Notes: a model not told the origin generated them from the letters alone. A stretch of DNA of 64,000 bases from Streptomyces apocyni (GCF_009739465.1 NZ_WHOM01000072.1:97310-161309), one strand, 5' to 3'; positions 41,968-51,164 are shown, counted from the stretch's first letter. Translations and numbers: made by a program.

Positions 41968-43125
41968 CTAGGGCAGGTTCCTGGCCATCACGATGCGCTG
42001 GACCTGGTTCGTGCCCTCGTAGATCTGGGTGATCTTGGCGTCGCGCATCATGCGCTCGACCGGGTAGTCGCGGGTGTAGCCGTAGCCGCCGAGGAGCTGG
42101 ACGGCGTCCGTGGTGACCTCCATCGCCACGTCCGAGGCGAAGCACTTGGCGGCCGCGCCCTGGAACGTGAGGTCGCTGTCGCCGCGCTGGGACTTGGCGG
42201 CGGCCGCGTACGTCAGCTGGCGGGCGGCCTCGATCTTCATGGCCATGTCGGCGAGCATGAACTGCACGCCCTGGAAGTCGCCGATCGGCTTGCCGAACTG
42301 CTTGCGCTCCTGGACGTAGCCCTTGGCGTAGTCGAGGGCGCCCTGGGCGATGCCCAGTGCCTGGGCCGCGATGGTGATGCGGGTGTGGTCCAGGGTCTTC
42401 ATGGCGGTGGCGAAGCCGGTGCCCTCCTCGCCGATCATGCGGTCGGCGGGGATGCGGACGTTGTCGAGGTAGACCTCGCGGGTCGGGGAGCCCTTGATGC
42501 CGAGCTTCTTCTCCGGGGCGCCGAAGGAGACGCCCTCGTCGGACTTCTCCACGACGAAGGCGGAAATGCCGCGCGAGCGCTTCTCGGGGTCCGTGACGGC
42601 CATCACCGTGTAGTACTCGGAGACGCCCGCATTGGTGATCCAGCGCTTCACGCCGTTGAGGACCCAGAAGTCGCCGTCGCGTACGGCCTTGGTCTTCATG
42701 CCCGCCGCGTCCGAGCCCGCGTCCGGCTCGGAGAGGCAGTACGAGAACATGCCCTCGCCCTGGGCGAGCGGGCCCATGTACTTCTTCTTCAGCTCCTCGG
42801 AGCCGGAGAGGATCACCGGGAGCGAGCCGAGCTTGTTGACGGCCGGGATGAGGGAGGAGGAGGCGCAGACGCGGGCCACCTCCTCGATCACGATGACCGT
42901 GGCGAGCGCGTCGGCGCCCGCGCCGCCGTACTCCTCCGGCACGTGCACCGCGTGCAGGTCGTTCGCCGTGAGGGCGTCCAGCGCCTCCTGCGGGAAGCGG
43001 GCGTCCTCGTCCACCTCGGCGGCGAACGGCGCGATCTTCGCCTCGGCGAGCGAGCGGACGGCGTCCCGGAGCATGTCGTGCTCTTCAGCCGGGCGGTACA
43101 GGTCGAAGTCGGTCGAACCCGCCAA
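41968..43125 (-). CDS. Acyl-CoA dehydrogenase
   Basis: 385 residues if read from TTG 43125, which has GGGAG 8 bases upstream; GTG 43134 or TTG 43140 are possible. Motifs: FSYCLSEPDAGSDAAGMKT and WVLNGVKRWITNAG for FAD and substrate binding, DRMIGEEGTGFATAMKTLDHTRI, and the catalytic glutamate in RDAKITQIYEGTNQVQRI. It oxidises acyl-CoA thioesters to enoyl-CoA and passes electrons to ETF. Chain length is undetermined. It forms the right edge of the conserved core after the accessory region. Confidence 0.95.
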   Translation of the reverse strand: MAGSTDFDLYRPAEEHDMLRDAVRSLAEAKIAPFAAEVDEDARFPQEALDALTANDLHAVHVPEEYGGAGADALATVIVIEEVARVCASSSLIPAVNKLGSLPVILSGSEELKKKYMGPLAQGEGMFSYCLSEPDAGSDAAGMKTKAVRDGDFWVLNGVKRWITNAGVSEYYTVMAVTDPEKRSRGISAFVVEKSDEGVSFGAPEKKLGIKGSPTREVYLDNVRIPADRMIGEEGTGFATAMKTLDHTRITIAAQALGIAQGALDYAKGYVQERKQFGKPIGDFQGVQFMLADMAMKIEAARQLTYAAAAKSQRGDSDLTFQGAAAKCFASDVAMEVTTDAVQLLGGYGYTRDYPVERMMRDAKITQIYEGTNQVQRIVMARNLP

Positions 43126-43334
43126 GTCTCTCACTCCCAAAGGTGCTAACTACCGTTAAGTAACCTTGATTTTAGAGGCCAGGGGCCCGGCTCGCCTATG
43201 TCACCGCCGCGTGACCTTGGCGACAGCGGCGGAGAGGCCCCTCGTGCGGCCCCGTACAGCCCCGGATACAGCCCCGGATATGCTCGGGCGCGCAGTCCGC
43301 GCCCGCACCTGCCGCACCCGTCTGGAGCTCCCGT

Positions 43335-44678
43335 ATGGCCCTCAAGATCACCGTGATCGGTACCGGCTATCTCGGTGCCACGCACGCCGCGGCCATGGCC
43401 GAGATGGGCTTCGACGTCCTGGGGCTCGATGTGGTCCCCGAGAAGATCGAGCTGCTCAGCACGGGGAAGGCCCCGATGTACGAGCCCGGGCTCGATGAGC
43501 TGCTCGGGCGGCATGTGGCCGGGCTGCCCGGCTCCAGCGGCCGACTGCGCTTCACCACCTCCTGGGAGGAAGTCGGGGAATTCGGTGACATCCACTTCGT
43601 CTGTGTGAACACGCCGCAGAAGCACGGCGAGTACGCCTCCGACATGAGTTACGTCGATGCCGCCTTCGGCTCGCTCGCGCCGCACTTGAAGCGGCCCGCC
43701 CTGGTGGTCGGCAAGTCGACCGTGCCGGTGGGTACCGCCGCCCGGCTGGCCCGGACACTGCGCGAGAACGCCCCGGCCGGAGACGGCGCCGAGCTGGCCT
43801 GGAACCCGGAGTTCCTGCGCGAGGGCTTCGCCGTACAGGACACCCTGCACCCGGACCGGATCGTGGTCGGCGTGCGGAGCGAGCGCGCCGAGAAGCAGCT
43901 GCGAGAGGTGTACGCGGCACCGCTCGGGGAGGGCTCACCGTTCGTGGTGACCGACTTCCCGACCGCCGAGCTGGTGAAGACCTCCGCCAACTCGTTCCTC
44001 GCGACCAAGATCTCCTTCATCAACGCCATGGCCGAGGTCTGCGAGGCATCGGACGGCGATGTGGTGAAACTGGCGGAGGCGATCGGGTACGACGAGCGGA
44101 TCGGGAAGAAGTTCCTGCGGGCCGGGATCGGCTTCGGCGGCGGCTGTCTGCCCAAGGACATCCGGGCCTTCATGGCGCGCGCCGGTGAGCTGGGCGCGGA
44201 CCAGGCGCTGACCTTCCTGCGCGAGGTCGACTCGATCAACATGCGCCGCCGTGGGCACATGGTGGAGCTGGCCCGTGAAGCCGTGGGCGGCGGGTCCTTC
44301 CTGGGCAAGCGGGTCGCCGTGCTCGGCGCCACCTTCAAGCCGGACTCGGACGACGTACGCGACTCGCCCGCGCTGAACGTCGCCGGGCAGATCCACCTCC
44401 AGGGCGGCCAGGTCACGGTCTACGACCCGAAGGGCATGGACAACGCCCGCGTCCTCTTCCCGACCCTCGGATACGCCCCCACCGCGACGGACGCCGCCCG
44501 GGGCGCCGACGTGGTGCTGCACCTGACGGAGTGGCGCGAGTTCCGCGAGCTGGACCCGGCGGCACTGGGGTCCGTCGTCGCGGAGCGGGTGCTGCTGGAC
44601 GGCCGCAACACGCTGGATCCGATGCGCTGGCGCGAGGCGGGCTGGACGTACCGCGCGATGGGCCGCCCGGCCGCCTGA
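43335..44678 (+). CDS. ugd: UDP-glucose 6-dehydrogenase
   Basis: 447 residues. NAD site GTGYLGATHAAAMAEMG at 10-26, STVPVGTAARLARTL, EFLREGFAVQD, and the catalytic cysteine in GIGFGGGCLPKDIRAF near 268. It oxidises UDP-glucose to UDP-glucuronate for surface polysaccharides. A GDP-mannose dehydrogenase activity is a less likely alternative. The stop codon lies in the first of two 23-bp direct repeats. Confidence 0.94.
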   Translation: MALKITVIGTGYLGATHAAAMAEMGFDVLGLDVVPEKIELLSTGKAPMYEPGLDELLGRHVAGLPGSSGRLRFTTSWEEVGEFGDIHFVCVNTPQKHGEYASDMSYVDAAFGSLAPHLKRPALVVGKSTVPVGTAARLARTLRENAPAGDGAELAWNPEFLREGFAVQDTLHPDRIVVGVRSERAEKQLREVYAAPLGEGSPFVVTDFPTAELVKTSANSFLATKISFINAMAEVCEASDGDVVKLAEAIGYDERIGKKFLRAGIGFGGGCLPKDIRAFMARAGELGADQALTFLREVDSINMRRRGHMVELAREAVGGGSFLGKRVAVLGATFKPDSDDVRDSPALNVAGQIHLQGGQVTVYDPKGMDNARVLFPTLGYAPTATDAARGADVVLHLTEWREFRELDPAALGSVVAERVLLDGRNTLDPMRWREAGWTYRAMGRPAA

Positions 44679-44727
44679 CCGCCCGGCCGTCTGACTACCT
44701 GACTGCCTGACCGCCCGGCCGTCTGAC
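44673..44727. repeat. 23-bp direct repeat across the ugd stop codon
   Basis: Identical 23-bp copies at 44673-44695 and 44705-44727, each starting GCCTGACCGCCCGGCC. The first includes the TGA stop (44676-44678) of ugd. The 9 bases between add more CTGACT-like motifs. Confidence 0.88.
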
Positions 44728-44752
44728 CGCGCCGGTCGGTCGGGCACCGCCG

Positions 44753-45268
44753 TCAGTCCGGGGCGCCTCGGCGGGCCCGGTACGCGCGCATCTTCGCGCG
44801 TGCGCCGCAGGACGCCATCGAGCACCAGCGGCTACGGCACGCGGGGCTGCGGTCGTAGTACGCCCAGTGGCAGTCGGCCGCCTCGCACGCCTTCAGCCGC
44901 GGCCAGCTGCCGTCCGCCGCGCCCCCGGCGATCGCCACCGCGACGCGAGCGACGAGGGTCGACGGCTCGGCGGGGCGCAGCACGGCCGAGCCGTCCGCCG
45001 TGTCGACGGTGACCAGCAGCGGGGCCTGGGCCAGCAGGTCGGTCAGCGGGCGTGTGCGGCGGTGCGGCGGGTGGCCCGCGTGGGCGAGGCACGCCGCGCG
45101 CAGGGCCTCGCGCAGCTCGCGGGCGGCGGCCAGGTCCTGGGCGTCGATACCGAACGGGGCCCGTCCCTCGGCTGAGTCCAGCGTGTCGGCGCCCGTCTCG
45201 ATGTCCAGGGTGTTGACCAGGGCCTGGACGAGAGCGAGGTCGCCGGGGGCGGGCGCTCGGTCATTCAT
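44753..45268 (-). CDS. CGNR zinc-finger protein
   Basis: 171 residues. The N-terminal 120 residues are an ABATE-like stress-sensing domain (LALVQALVNTLDIETG, DLAAARELREALRAAC) and the C-terminus holds the zinc finger: LKACEAADCHWAYYDRSPACRSRWCSMASCGARAKMRAYR, with four cysteines. The family is thought to be transcriptional regulators. The target is unknown; the divergent VOC gene, 98 bp away, is a candidate. Confidence 0.9.
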   Translation of the reverse strand: MNDRAPAPGDLALVQALVNTLDIETGADTLDSAEGRAPFGIDAQDLAAARELREALRAACLAHAGHPPHRRTRPLTDLLAQAPLLVTVDTADGSAVLRPAEPSTLVARVAVAIAGGAADGSWPRLKACEAADCHWAYYDRSPACRSRWCSMASCGARAKMRAYRARRGAPD

Positions 45269-45366
45269 GCTTGCGATGTTACTGGCTATGGCGGATCATG
45301 CAGTAACGGTTACTAGTTAAGGGCAGATGCCGGTAACCGGTCCCTGAGCAGACTGAGGAGCCCGTC

Positions 45367-45735
45367 ATGACTGTCACTGTCGCCAAGCTGGGTGCTGTCG
45401 TACTCGACTGTCCCGATCCCCGCGCGCTCGCCGAGTTCTACGCCGCGATCCTGGGCGGCACGGTCGAGGACGACGGCGCGGGCTGGGTCAACCTCACGGG
45501 GAACGAGGGCGCGCCCCTCGCCTTCCAGGAGGCCCCCGGCCACGTACCGCCGAAGTGGCCCGCCGCCGACGCCTCGCAGCAGTTCCACCTCGACCTCACC
45601 GTCGACGACCTGGACGCGGGGGAGGAACAGGTGCTGGCGCTCGGCGCGAAGGTGCTGGACGCCGAGGACCGGTCGCGTACCTTCCGGGTCTACGCGGACC
45701 CGGCCGGGCACCCGTTCTGCCTCTGCGCCTGCTGA
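45367..45735 (+). CDS. VOC (glyoxalase/bleomycin-resistance fold) protein
   Basis: 122 residues. VTVAKLGAVVLDCPDPRALAEFYAAILGG opens the first beta-alpha-beta module and FHLDLTVDDLDAGEEQVLALGAKV the second, ending DPAGHPFCLCAC. It fits the glyoxalase-like subfamily; substrate unknown. CCTCTGA-type octamers repeat four times from the stop onward (45733-45765). Confidence 0.9.
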   Translation: MTVTVAKLGAVVLDCPDPRALAEFYAAILGGTVEDDGAGWVNLTGNEGAPLAFQEAPGHVPPKWPAADASQQFHLDLTVDDLDAGEEQVLALGAKVLDAEDRSRTFRVYADPAGHPFCLCAC

Positions 45736-45786
45736 CCTCTGGCCTCTGACCTCTGACCTCTGACCGTCAGGAGGTCACGAAGGGCG

Positions 45787-47115
45787 TCAGTTGCCCTGGA
45801 CCGTGACCTTCTCGCCGTTGTTGAGCTGCTTCACCAGCTGCTCGACCTTGGCCTTGTCCCAGACCAGGTTGGAGCCGTTGTTGCCGGAGATCGGCATGTT
45901 CATCGACGTGCCGTCGCCACCCGTGACGCCCTTCATCGCCCAGAACATCTCGGCCAGGTCGTACAGGCCCATGTCCTTGTCAACGATCAGTGTGTCCAGG
46001 CCCGCGCCCATCGTCGGGTAGAGCTTGAACGGGTTGAGCACGGTCGAGGGGGTCGCGGTCTGGCTGGCCAGGGCGGCCAGGAACTTCTGCTGGTTCTTCG
46101 TACGGTCCAGGTCGCCACCGGCCAGGCCGTAGCGCTGGCGTACGAAGGCCAGGGACTGCTCGCCGTTGAGGGTGTGCTTGCCCGGCTCGAAGTCGGAGCC
46201 GGACTTCTTGTCCTTCATCCTCTGGTCGATCTGGATCTCGACCCCGCCGACCGCGTCCACGATGCTCGCGAAGCCGCCGAAGCCGATCTCCGCGTAGTGG
46301 TCGATGCGCAGTCCGGTGTTGTGCTCGACGGTGCGTACCAGGAGTTCGGGGCCGTCCATCGCGTAGGCGGCGTTGAGCTTGGTGGTACCGGCCCGCGCCG
46401 GGAAGAGCTTGCCGGACTCGGAACCCTTGAACGACGGGATCTGTACGTCGGAGTCGCGGGGCAGCGAGACCATGGTGTTCCCGTTGTCGCCGACGTGCAG
46501 GATCATCATCGAGTCGGTGCGCTTGCCCTCAGCGGAGCCGGTACGCAGCCGCTTGCGGTCCTCGGCGGACAGGCCCTCACGGCTGTCCGAACCGACGATC
46601 AGGTAGTTGGTGCCCTCGCCGCCGTCGGGGCGCTCGATGACCTTGGAGAGGTCGACCTCGCGGTTGAGCTTGGAGTCGGCCCAGAAGTACGTGCCGATGG
46701 TGGTGACGAGTACAACGACCACCAGGACCAGAGCGCCGACCTTGAGGCGACGGCGCCAGTCGGGGGCGGGCTTGCCGGTCGCCCCCGGGCCGCCACTGCC
46801 CGTACCCCTGCCCCTGCCCCGGCCGCCGCCATCGTGCGAGCCACCGCCGCTACCGCTACCGGGGCCGCCGCCGTAGACCTGGCCCTCGCTGTAGCCGTCG
46901 TACTGGCCGTACTCGGGCCGCGGCGGGACCGCGCCGCCCTGCGGGGGCACGGCGGGTGCGGCGGGTGCGGCGGGCCCCGGAGGGCGGGTGCCGCGCTGGA
47001 CGTGACGCATCACACGGGCGCCCTCCGGCTCCGGGCTCGCGCTGCCGCGGCCATATCCCCGACCGCCGTTCCCCTGACCGCGGTTGGCGGTCCGCCCTTC
47101 GGGCCACTCGTTCAT
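45787..47115 (-). CDS. LCP family protein 5
   Basis: 442 residues. A long Gly/Pro-rich cytosolic part (1-115), one helix (VGALVLVVVVLVTTIGTYFWA), then the LCP domain: LIVGSDSREGLSAED, TDSMMILHVGDNG, VSLPRDSDVQIPSF, KLNAAYAMDG, RIDHYAEIGFGGF. No LytR_C domain. It is the only LCP gene in the window separate from the 26-36 kb block, and is surrounded by unrelated genes. Confidence 0.93.
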   Translation of the reverse strand: MNEWPEGRTANRGQGNGGRGYGRGSASPEPEGARVMRHVQRGTRPPGPAAPAAPAVPPQGGAVPPRPEYGQYDGYSEGQVYGGGPGSGSGGGSHDGGGRGRGRGTGSGGPGATGKPAPDWRRRLKVGALVLVVVVLVTTIGTYFWADSKLNREVDLSKVIERPDGGEGTNYLIVGSDSREGLSAEDRKRLRTGSAEGKRTDSMMILHVGDNGNTMVSLPRDSDVQIPSFKGSESGKLFPARAGTTKLNAAYAMDGPELLVRTVEHNTGLRIDHYAEIGFGGFASIVDAVGGVEIQIDQRMKDKKSGSDFEPGKHTLNGEQSLAFVRQRYGLAGGDLDRTKNQQKFLAALASQTATPSTVLNPFKLYPTMGAGLDTLIVDKDMGLYDLAEMFWAMKGVTGGDGTSMNMPISGNNGSNLVWDKAKVEQLVKQLNNGEKVTVQGN

Positions 47116-47223
47116 GTGACCTAGTGTGCCGGGCGGGTCAAGCCGCCCGGCAAGGCTTCGTGGGAATCAGGAGCACGGCTGTTGCAAAGCTGATGCAATG
47201 CGACCCGGCATAGGGTGGACGGT

Positions 47224-47778
47224 ATGACAGACCAGGCCTTCGTCCCCGACTCGGACATCCCCGGCAAGCCCACCTCCGCTTCCCGCACCACGCTCAGCCA
47301 CATCATGACGCACAGTGACACCAACCTCCTGGGTACGGTGCACGGCGGGGTGATCATGAAGCTGGTGGACGACGCGGCGGGCGCGGTGGCGGGCCGCCAC
47401 TCCGAGGGCCCCGCGGTGACCGCGTCGATGGACGAGATGGCCTTCCTCGAGCCGGTACGCGTCGGCGACCTCGTCCATGTGAAGGCCCAGGTCAACTGGA
47501 CCGGCCGGTCCTCGATGGAAGTCGGCGTACGCGTCCTGGCCGAGCGCTGGAACGAGTCGACCCCGGCCACCCAGGTCGGCTCGGCCTACCTCGTCTTCGC
47601 GGCCGTGGACACCGAGGGCAAGCCGCGTACGGTCCCCCCGGTCCTCCCGGAGACCGAGCGCGACCAGCGCCGCTACCAGGAGGCCCAGATCCGCCGCACC
47701 CACCGCCTCGCTCGCCGCCGCGCCATCAAGGAGCTCCGCGAGAAGCGCGTGTCCGAGGGCCTCGACGGCGAGAACTGA
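47224..47778 (+). CDS. Acyl-CoA thioesterase (hotdog fold, BACH-like)
   Basis: 184 residues from ATG 47224. TLSHIMTHSDTNLLGTVHGGVIMKLVDDAAG holds the hotdog helix with the catalytic aspartate region, and SAYLVFAAVDTEGKP follows. The C-terminus is Arg/Glu-rich. It hydrolyses acyl-CoA esters to free acids. Start precedes by a short gap the divergent LCP5 gene; tandem GAACTGA units cover the stop. Confidence 0.92.
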   Translation: MTDQAFVPDSDIPGKPTSASRTTLSHIMTHSDTNLLGTVHGGVIMKLVDDAAGAVAGRHSEGPAVTASMDEMAFLEPVRVGDLVHVKAQVNWTGRSSMEVGVRVLAERWNESTPATQVGSAYLVFAAVDTEGKPRTVPPVLPETERDQRRYQEAQIRRTHRLARRRAIKELREKRVSEGLDGEN

Positions 47779-47954
47779 GAACTGAGAGAGGCGGGGGGCG
47801 TCCCGCGTTACGCCATCTGTTGGGCACATGTTGGGCACATGCACCACGATGGTCGACTCCGAGTAGCGGGGCGGGTGCGGGCGACGGACGGTGGGCGGGC
47901 AGGCAACGTGCCGAACCGCGCACGTACCGAACCGCACCCCTAAGGAGCACCCCG

Positions 47955-48254
47955 ATGCGCATGATGCTGCGCGCCACCATGGACACCCAGAAGGCCAACG
48001 AGCTGGTCAAGAGGGGCGAGGTGGCCGACATCCTGAAGTCGGTGATCGACCGGCTCAACCCCGAGGCGACGTACTTCGCCGGGAACCAGGGACGGCGGAG
48101 CTGCGTGCTCGTCTTCGATATGGAGGACTCCGCACAGCTTCCCGCCATCTGCGAGCCGCTTTTCCAGCACATGGGCGCCGACATCACCATTGAGCCGTGC
48201 ATGAACCTGGAGGACCTCCAGCGCGGCCTTGCCGCCTCCCAGGGCAACCGCTAG
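47955..48254 (+). CDS. Uncharacterised 99-aa protein
   Basis: ATG at 47955 with AAGGAG 7 bases upstream. A small alpha/beta protein (MLRATMDTQKANELVKRGEV, RRSCVLVFDMEDSAQLPAICEPLFQ, ITIEPCMNLEDLQRGLA) with the look of a dimeric ferredoxin-like barrel, such as the DUF3303 type. I do not assign a function. It overlaps the end of the convergent dipeptidase gene by 4 bp. Confidence 0.75.
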   Translation: MRMMLRATMDTQKANELVKRGEVADILKSVIDRLNPEATYFAGNQGRRSCVLVFDMEDSAQLPAICEPLFQHMGADITIEPCMNLEDLQRGLAASQGNR

Positions 48255-49450
48255 ACGGAGGCGTCCAGGTCGGTGAGTTTCACGTTGGACGGGGAGCGGC
48301 TGAGGCGGAGGTCGCGGGAGACATCCTCCGCCGCGCGTAGGGTCCGGACCGCGTTGTGCCAGGTGAGTTTGGCGAGGTCGGCGGATGACCAGCCGCGGTG
48401 GAGGAGTTCGGCGATCAGGTTGGGGTAGCCGGAGACGTCGGTGAGGCCGTCGGGGGTGAAGGCCGTGCCGTCGTAGTCGCCGCCGATGCCAATGTGGTCG
48501 ATGCCCGCGACCTCGCGCATGTGGTCGAGGTGGTCGGCGACCGTGGAGACGGTGGCGACGGGGCGCGGGTTGGACGCCTCGAAGGCCGCGTGCAGCGCCA
48601 TCGCGGCTGGGGTGGTGTCGAGGTGGTCGAAGCCGTGCGCGCGGAGGTTGGCGTCGGCGCGCTCGGTCCACTCCACGGCGGCCGGGAGGATGAACTTGGG
48701 GACGAAGGTCGCCATCGCCACGCCGCCGTTCGCGGGCAGCCGCTCCAGGACATCGTCCGGGATGTTGCGGGGGTGGTCGCAGATCGCCCGTGATGAGGAG
48801 TGGGAGAAGATCACTGGTGCGATGGACGTGTCTAGCGCGTCTCGCATCGTTGTCGCCGCCACATGCGAGAGGTCCACCAGCATGCCGGTGCGGTTCATCT
48901 CGCGGACCACCTCGTGGCCGAACGGCGAGAGGCCGCCGGCCTGCGGGGCGTCGGTCGCCGAGTCCGCCCAGGCGAGGTTGTCGTTGTGGGTCAGGGTCAG
49001 GTAGCGGACGCCCAGGGTGTGCAGGGCCCGCAAGGTGGCGAGGGAGTTGTTGATGGAGTGGCCGCCCTCGGCTCCCTTGAGGGAGGCGATACGGCCCTCC
49101 GCTCGGGCCTTCTCCATGTCGTCCGCGGTGAGTGCGGGCGCCAGTGCCTGAGGGTGGCGGGCCAGCAACTGGTCGACGCAGTCGATCTGTTCGAGCGTGG
49201 CGCTGACCGCCTCGTCGCCGGTCAGCGAGCTGCGGACGTAGACCGACCAGAACTGTGCGCCCACGCCGCCCGCGCGCAGCCGGGCGATGTCGGTGTGCAG
49301 GTGGGCGCTCTGGTCGGTGGCGATGTCGCGTTGGGTGTGGTCGTAGCCGACCTGTTCGCGCAGCGCCCACGGCAGGTCGTTGTGACCGTCGACGATCGGG
49401 GACGCGGCGAGGAGTTCGCGGGCCTGGGTGAGGTAGTCGGTGGCTGACAC
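48251..49450 (-). CDS. Membrane dipeptidase (renal dipeptidase family)
   Basis: 399 residues from GTG 49450, 5 bases after purE. Zinc ligands of the amidohydrolase-like fold are visible: VDGHNDLPW (His23, Asp25), the bridging glutamate region KGAEGGHSINNS, LVDLSHVAATTM, VIFSHSSSRAICDH, and IGGDYDGTAF. It hydrolyses dipeptides. The tight spacing to purE suggests the purK-purE-dipeptidase genes are one operon. Confidence 0.93.
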   Translation of the reverse strand: MSATDYLTQARELLAASPIVDGHNDLPWALREQVGYDHTQRDIATDQSAHLHTDIARLRAGGVGAQFWSVYVRSSLTGDEAVSATLEQIDCVDQLLARHPQALAPALTADDMEKARAEGRIASLKGAEGGHSINNSLATLRALHTLGVRYLTLTHNDNLAWADSATDAPQAGGLSPFGHEVVREMNRTGMLVDLSHVAATTMRDALDTSIAPVIFSHSSSRAICDHPRNIPDDVLERLPANGGVAMATFVPKFILPAAVEWTERADANLRAHGFDHLDTTPAAMALHAAFEASNPRPVATVSTVADHLDHMREVAGIDHIGIGGDYDGTAFTPDGLTDVSGYPNLIAELLHRGWSSADLAKLTWHNAVRTLRAAEDVSRDLRLSRSPSNVKLTDLDASV

Positions 49451-49455
49451 TGGGG

Positions 49456-50016
49456 TTACTTGCCGAAGCCGAAGGAGGCCGTGCCCTCCGCCTTCGCCCG
49501 TAGCCGCTTGCCCTTCTCCGTCGCCTGCTCGTTCAGCTCCTGCTGGAACTCCCGCATCCGGGCGAAGAGTTCGGTGTCGTACGCGGCGAGCATCCGGGCC
49601 GCGAGCAGGCCCGCGTTGCGGGCGCCCGCGACCGAGACCGTGGCGACCGGGACCCCGGCGGGCATCTGCACGATGGAGAGCAGCGAGTCCATACCGTCCA
49701 GGTACTTCAGCGGCACCGGGACGCCGATCACCGGGAGCGGGGTGACCGAGGCGAGCATGCCCGGCAGGTGGGCCGCTCCCCCGGCGCCCGCGATGATCGC
49801 CTTGAGGCCGCGCTCGGCCGCCTCCTCGCCGTACGCGATCATCTCGCGCGGCATCCGGTGCGCGGAGACGACGTCCACCTCGTAGGGGATCTCGAACTCG
49901 GCGAGTGCCTCGGCGGCGGCCTCCATGACGGGCCAGTCGGAGTCGGAGCCCATCACGATGCCGACCAGGGGGCTGGTGCTGGGGCTGGGGCTGGGGCTCG
50001 GGTTCGTGGTCATCAT
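49456..50016 (-). CDS. purE: N5-CAIR mutase (purine synthesis)
   Basis: 186 residues. GIVMGSDSDWPVMEAA, VVSAHRMP and IIAGAGGAAHLPGM form the conserved CAIR-binding site. It converts N5-carboxyaminoimidazole ribonucleotide to CAIR after PurK. A (SP)n stretch near residue 8 comes from CTGGGG repeats in DNA and is not part of the fold. The start overlaps the purK stop by 4 bp; a second ATG follows at 50013. Confidence 0.96.
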   Translation of the reverse strand: MMTTNPSPSPSPSTSPLVGIVMGSDSDWPVMEAAAEALAEFEIPYEVDVVSAHRMPREMIAYGEEAAERGLKAIIAGAGGAAHLPGMLASVTPLPVIGVPVPLKYLDGMDSLLSIVQMPAGVPVATVSVAGARNAGLLAARMLAAYDTELFARMREFQQELNEQATEKGKRLRAKAEGTASFGFGK

Positions 50017-51164
50017 TCGGTGATGGTTCCTCGCAGGTAGCCGGCCGCGTGCTGGGCGCGCTCAAGGACGTCGTCCAGGTCATCGCCGTAGGTGTTGACG
50101 TGGCCCACCTTGCGGCCCGGCTTCACGTCCTTGCCGTACATGTGGATCTTGAGCTGGGGGTCGCGGGCCATGCAGTGCAGGTACGCGGCGTACATGTCCG
50201 GGTAGTCGCCGCCCAGGACGTTCGCCATCACGGTCCACCTGGCGCGGGGGCGGGGGTCACCGAGCGGGAGGTCCAGGACGGCCCGTACGTGGTTGGCGAA
50301 CTGCGAGGTCACGGCTCCGTCCTGGGTCCAGTGGCCGGAGTTGTGCGGACGCATGGCGAGTTCGTTGACCAGGATGCCGGGCTTCCCGTCGGGTCCGCGG
50401 GTCTCGAAGAGTTCGACCGCGAGGTGGCCCACGACGCCGAGCTGCTTGGCGATGCGCAGGGCGAGTTCCTGGGCCTGCAGCGAGAGGGCGTCGGGCAGGT
50501 CAGGCGCGGGGGCGATCACGGTGTCGCAGACGCCGTCGACCTGGCGGGACTCCACGACGGGGTAGGCCACGGCCTGGCCGTGCGGGGAGCGCACGATGTT
50601 CGCGGCCAGTTCGCGGACGAAGTCGACCTTCTCCTCGGCCAGCACCGGCACCCCGGCGCGGAACGGCTCGGCGGCCTCTTCGGCGGATCGTACGAACCAC
50701 ACGCCCTTGCCGTCATAGCCGCCGCGTACGGTCTTGAGGATCACCGGGAAGCCTTCGCCTTCCGCGGCGAACGCGGCCACGTCGGCCGGGTCGGCCACGA
50801 TCCGATGGCGTGGACACGGCACGCCGATCTCGTCGAGGCGCGCGCGCATCACGCCCTTGTCCTGGGCGTGCACCAGCGCGTCCGGACCAGGGCGCACGGG
50901 GATGCCGTCCGCCTCCAGGGCCCTCAGGTGCTCGGTGGGCACATGCTCGTGATCGAAGGTGATCACATCGCAGCCGCTGGCGAACGCCCGCAGTGTGTCC
51001 AGATCGCGATAGTCGCCGACGACGACATCGCTGACGGCCAGGGCCGCCGAGTCCTGGGGAGTATCACTGAGGAGCTTGAACTTGATGCCGAGCGGGATGC
51101 CCGCCTCGTGTGTCATACGAGCGAGCTGCCCCCCGCCGACCATGCCGACTACCGGGAACGTCAC
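50013..51164 (-). CDS. purK: N5-carboxyaminoimidazole ribonucleotide synthase
   Basis: 383 residues. ATP-grasp enzyme: VGMVGGGQLARMTHEAG at the start, ITFDHEHVPTEHL, KTVRGGYDGKGVWFV as the ATP-binding loop, and ELAMRPHNSGHWTQDG near the metal site. It carboxylates AIR with bicarbonate and ATP. Coupled to purE. Divergent from the GtrA gene. Confidence 0.96.
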   Translation of the reverse strand: MTFPVVGMVGGGQLARMTHEAGIPLGIKFKLLSDTPQDSAALAVSDVVVGDYRDLDTLRAFASGCDVITFDHEHVPTEHLRALEADGIPVRPGPDALVHAQDKGVMRARLDEIGVPCPRHRIVADPADVAAFAAEGEGFPVILKTVRGGYDGKGVWFVRSAEEAAEPFRAGVPVLAEEKVDFVRELAANIVRSPHGQAVAYPVVESRQVDGVCDTVIAPAPDLPDALSLQAQELALRIAKQLGVVGHLAVELFETRGPDGKPGILVNELAMRPHNSGHWTQDGAVTSQFANHVRAVLDLPLGDPRPRARWTVMANVLGGDYPDMYAAYLHCMARDPQLKIHMYGKDVKPGRKVGHVNTYGDDLDDVLERAQHAAGYLRGTITE

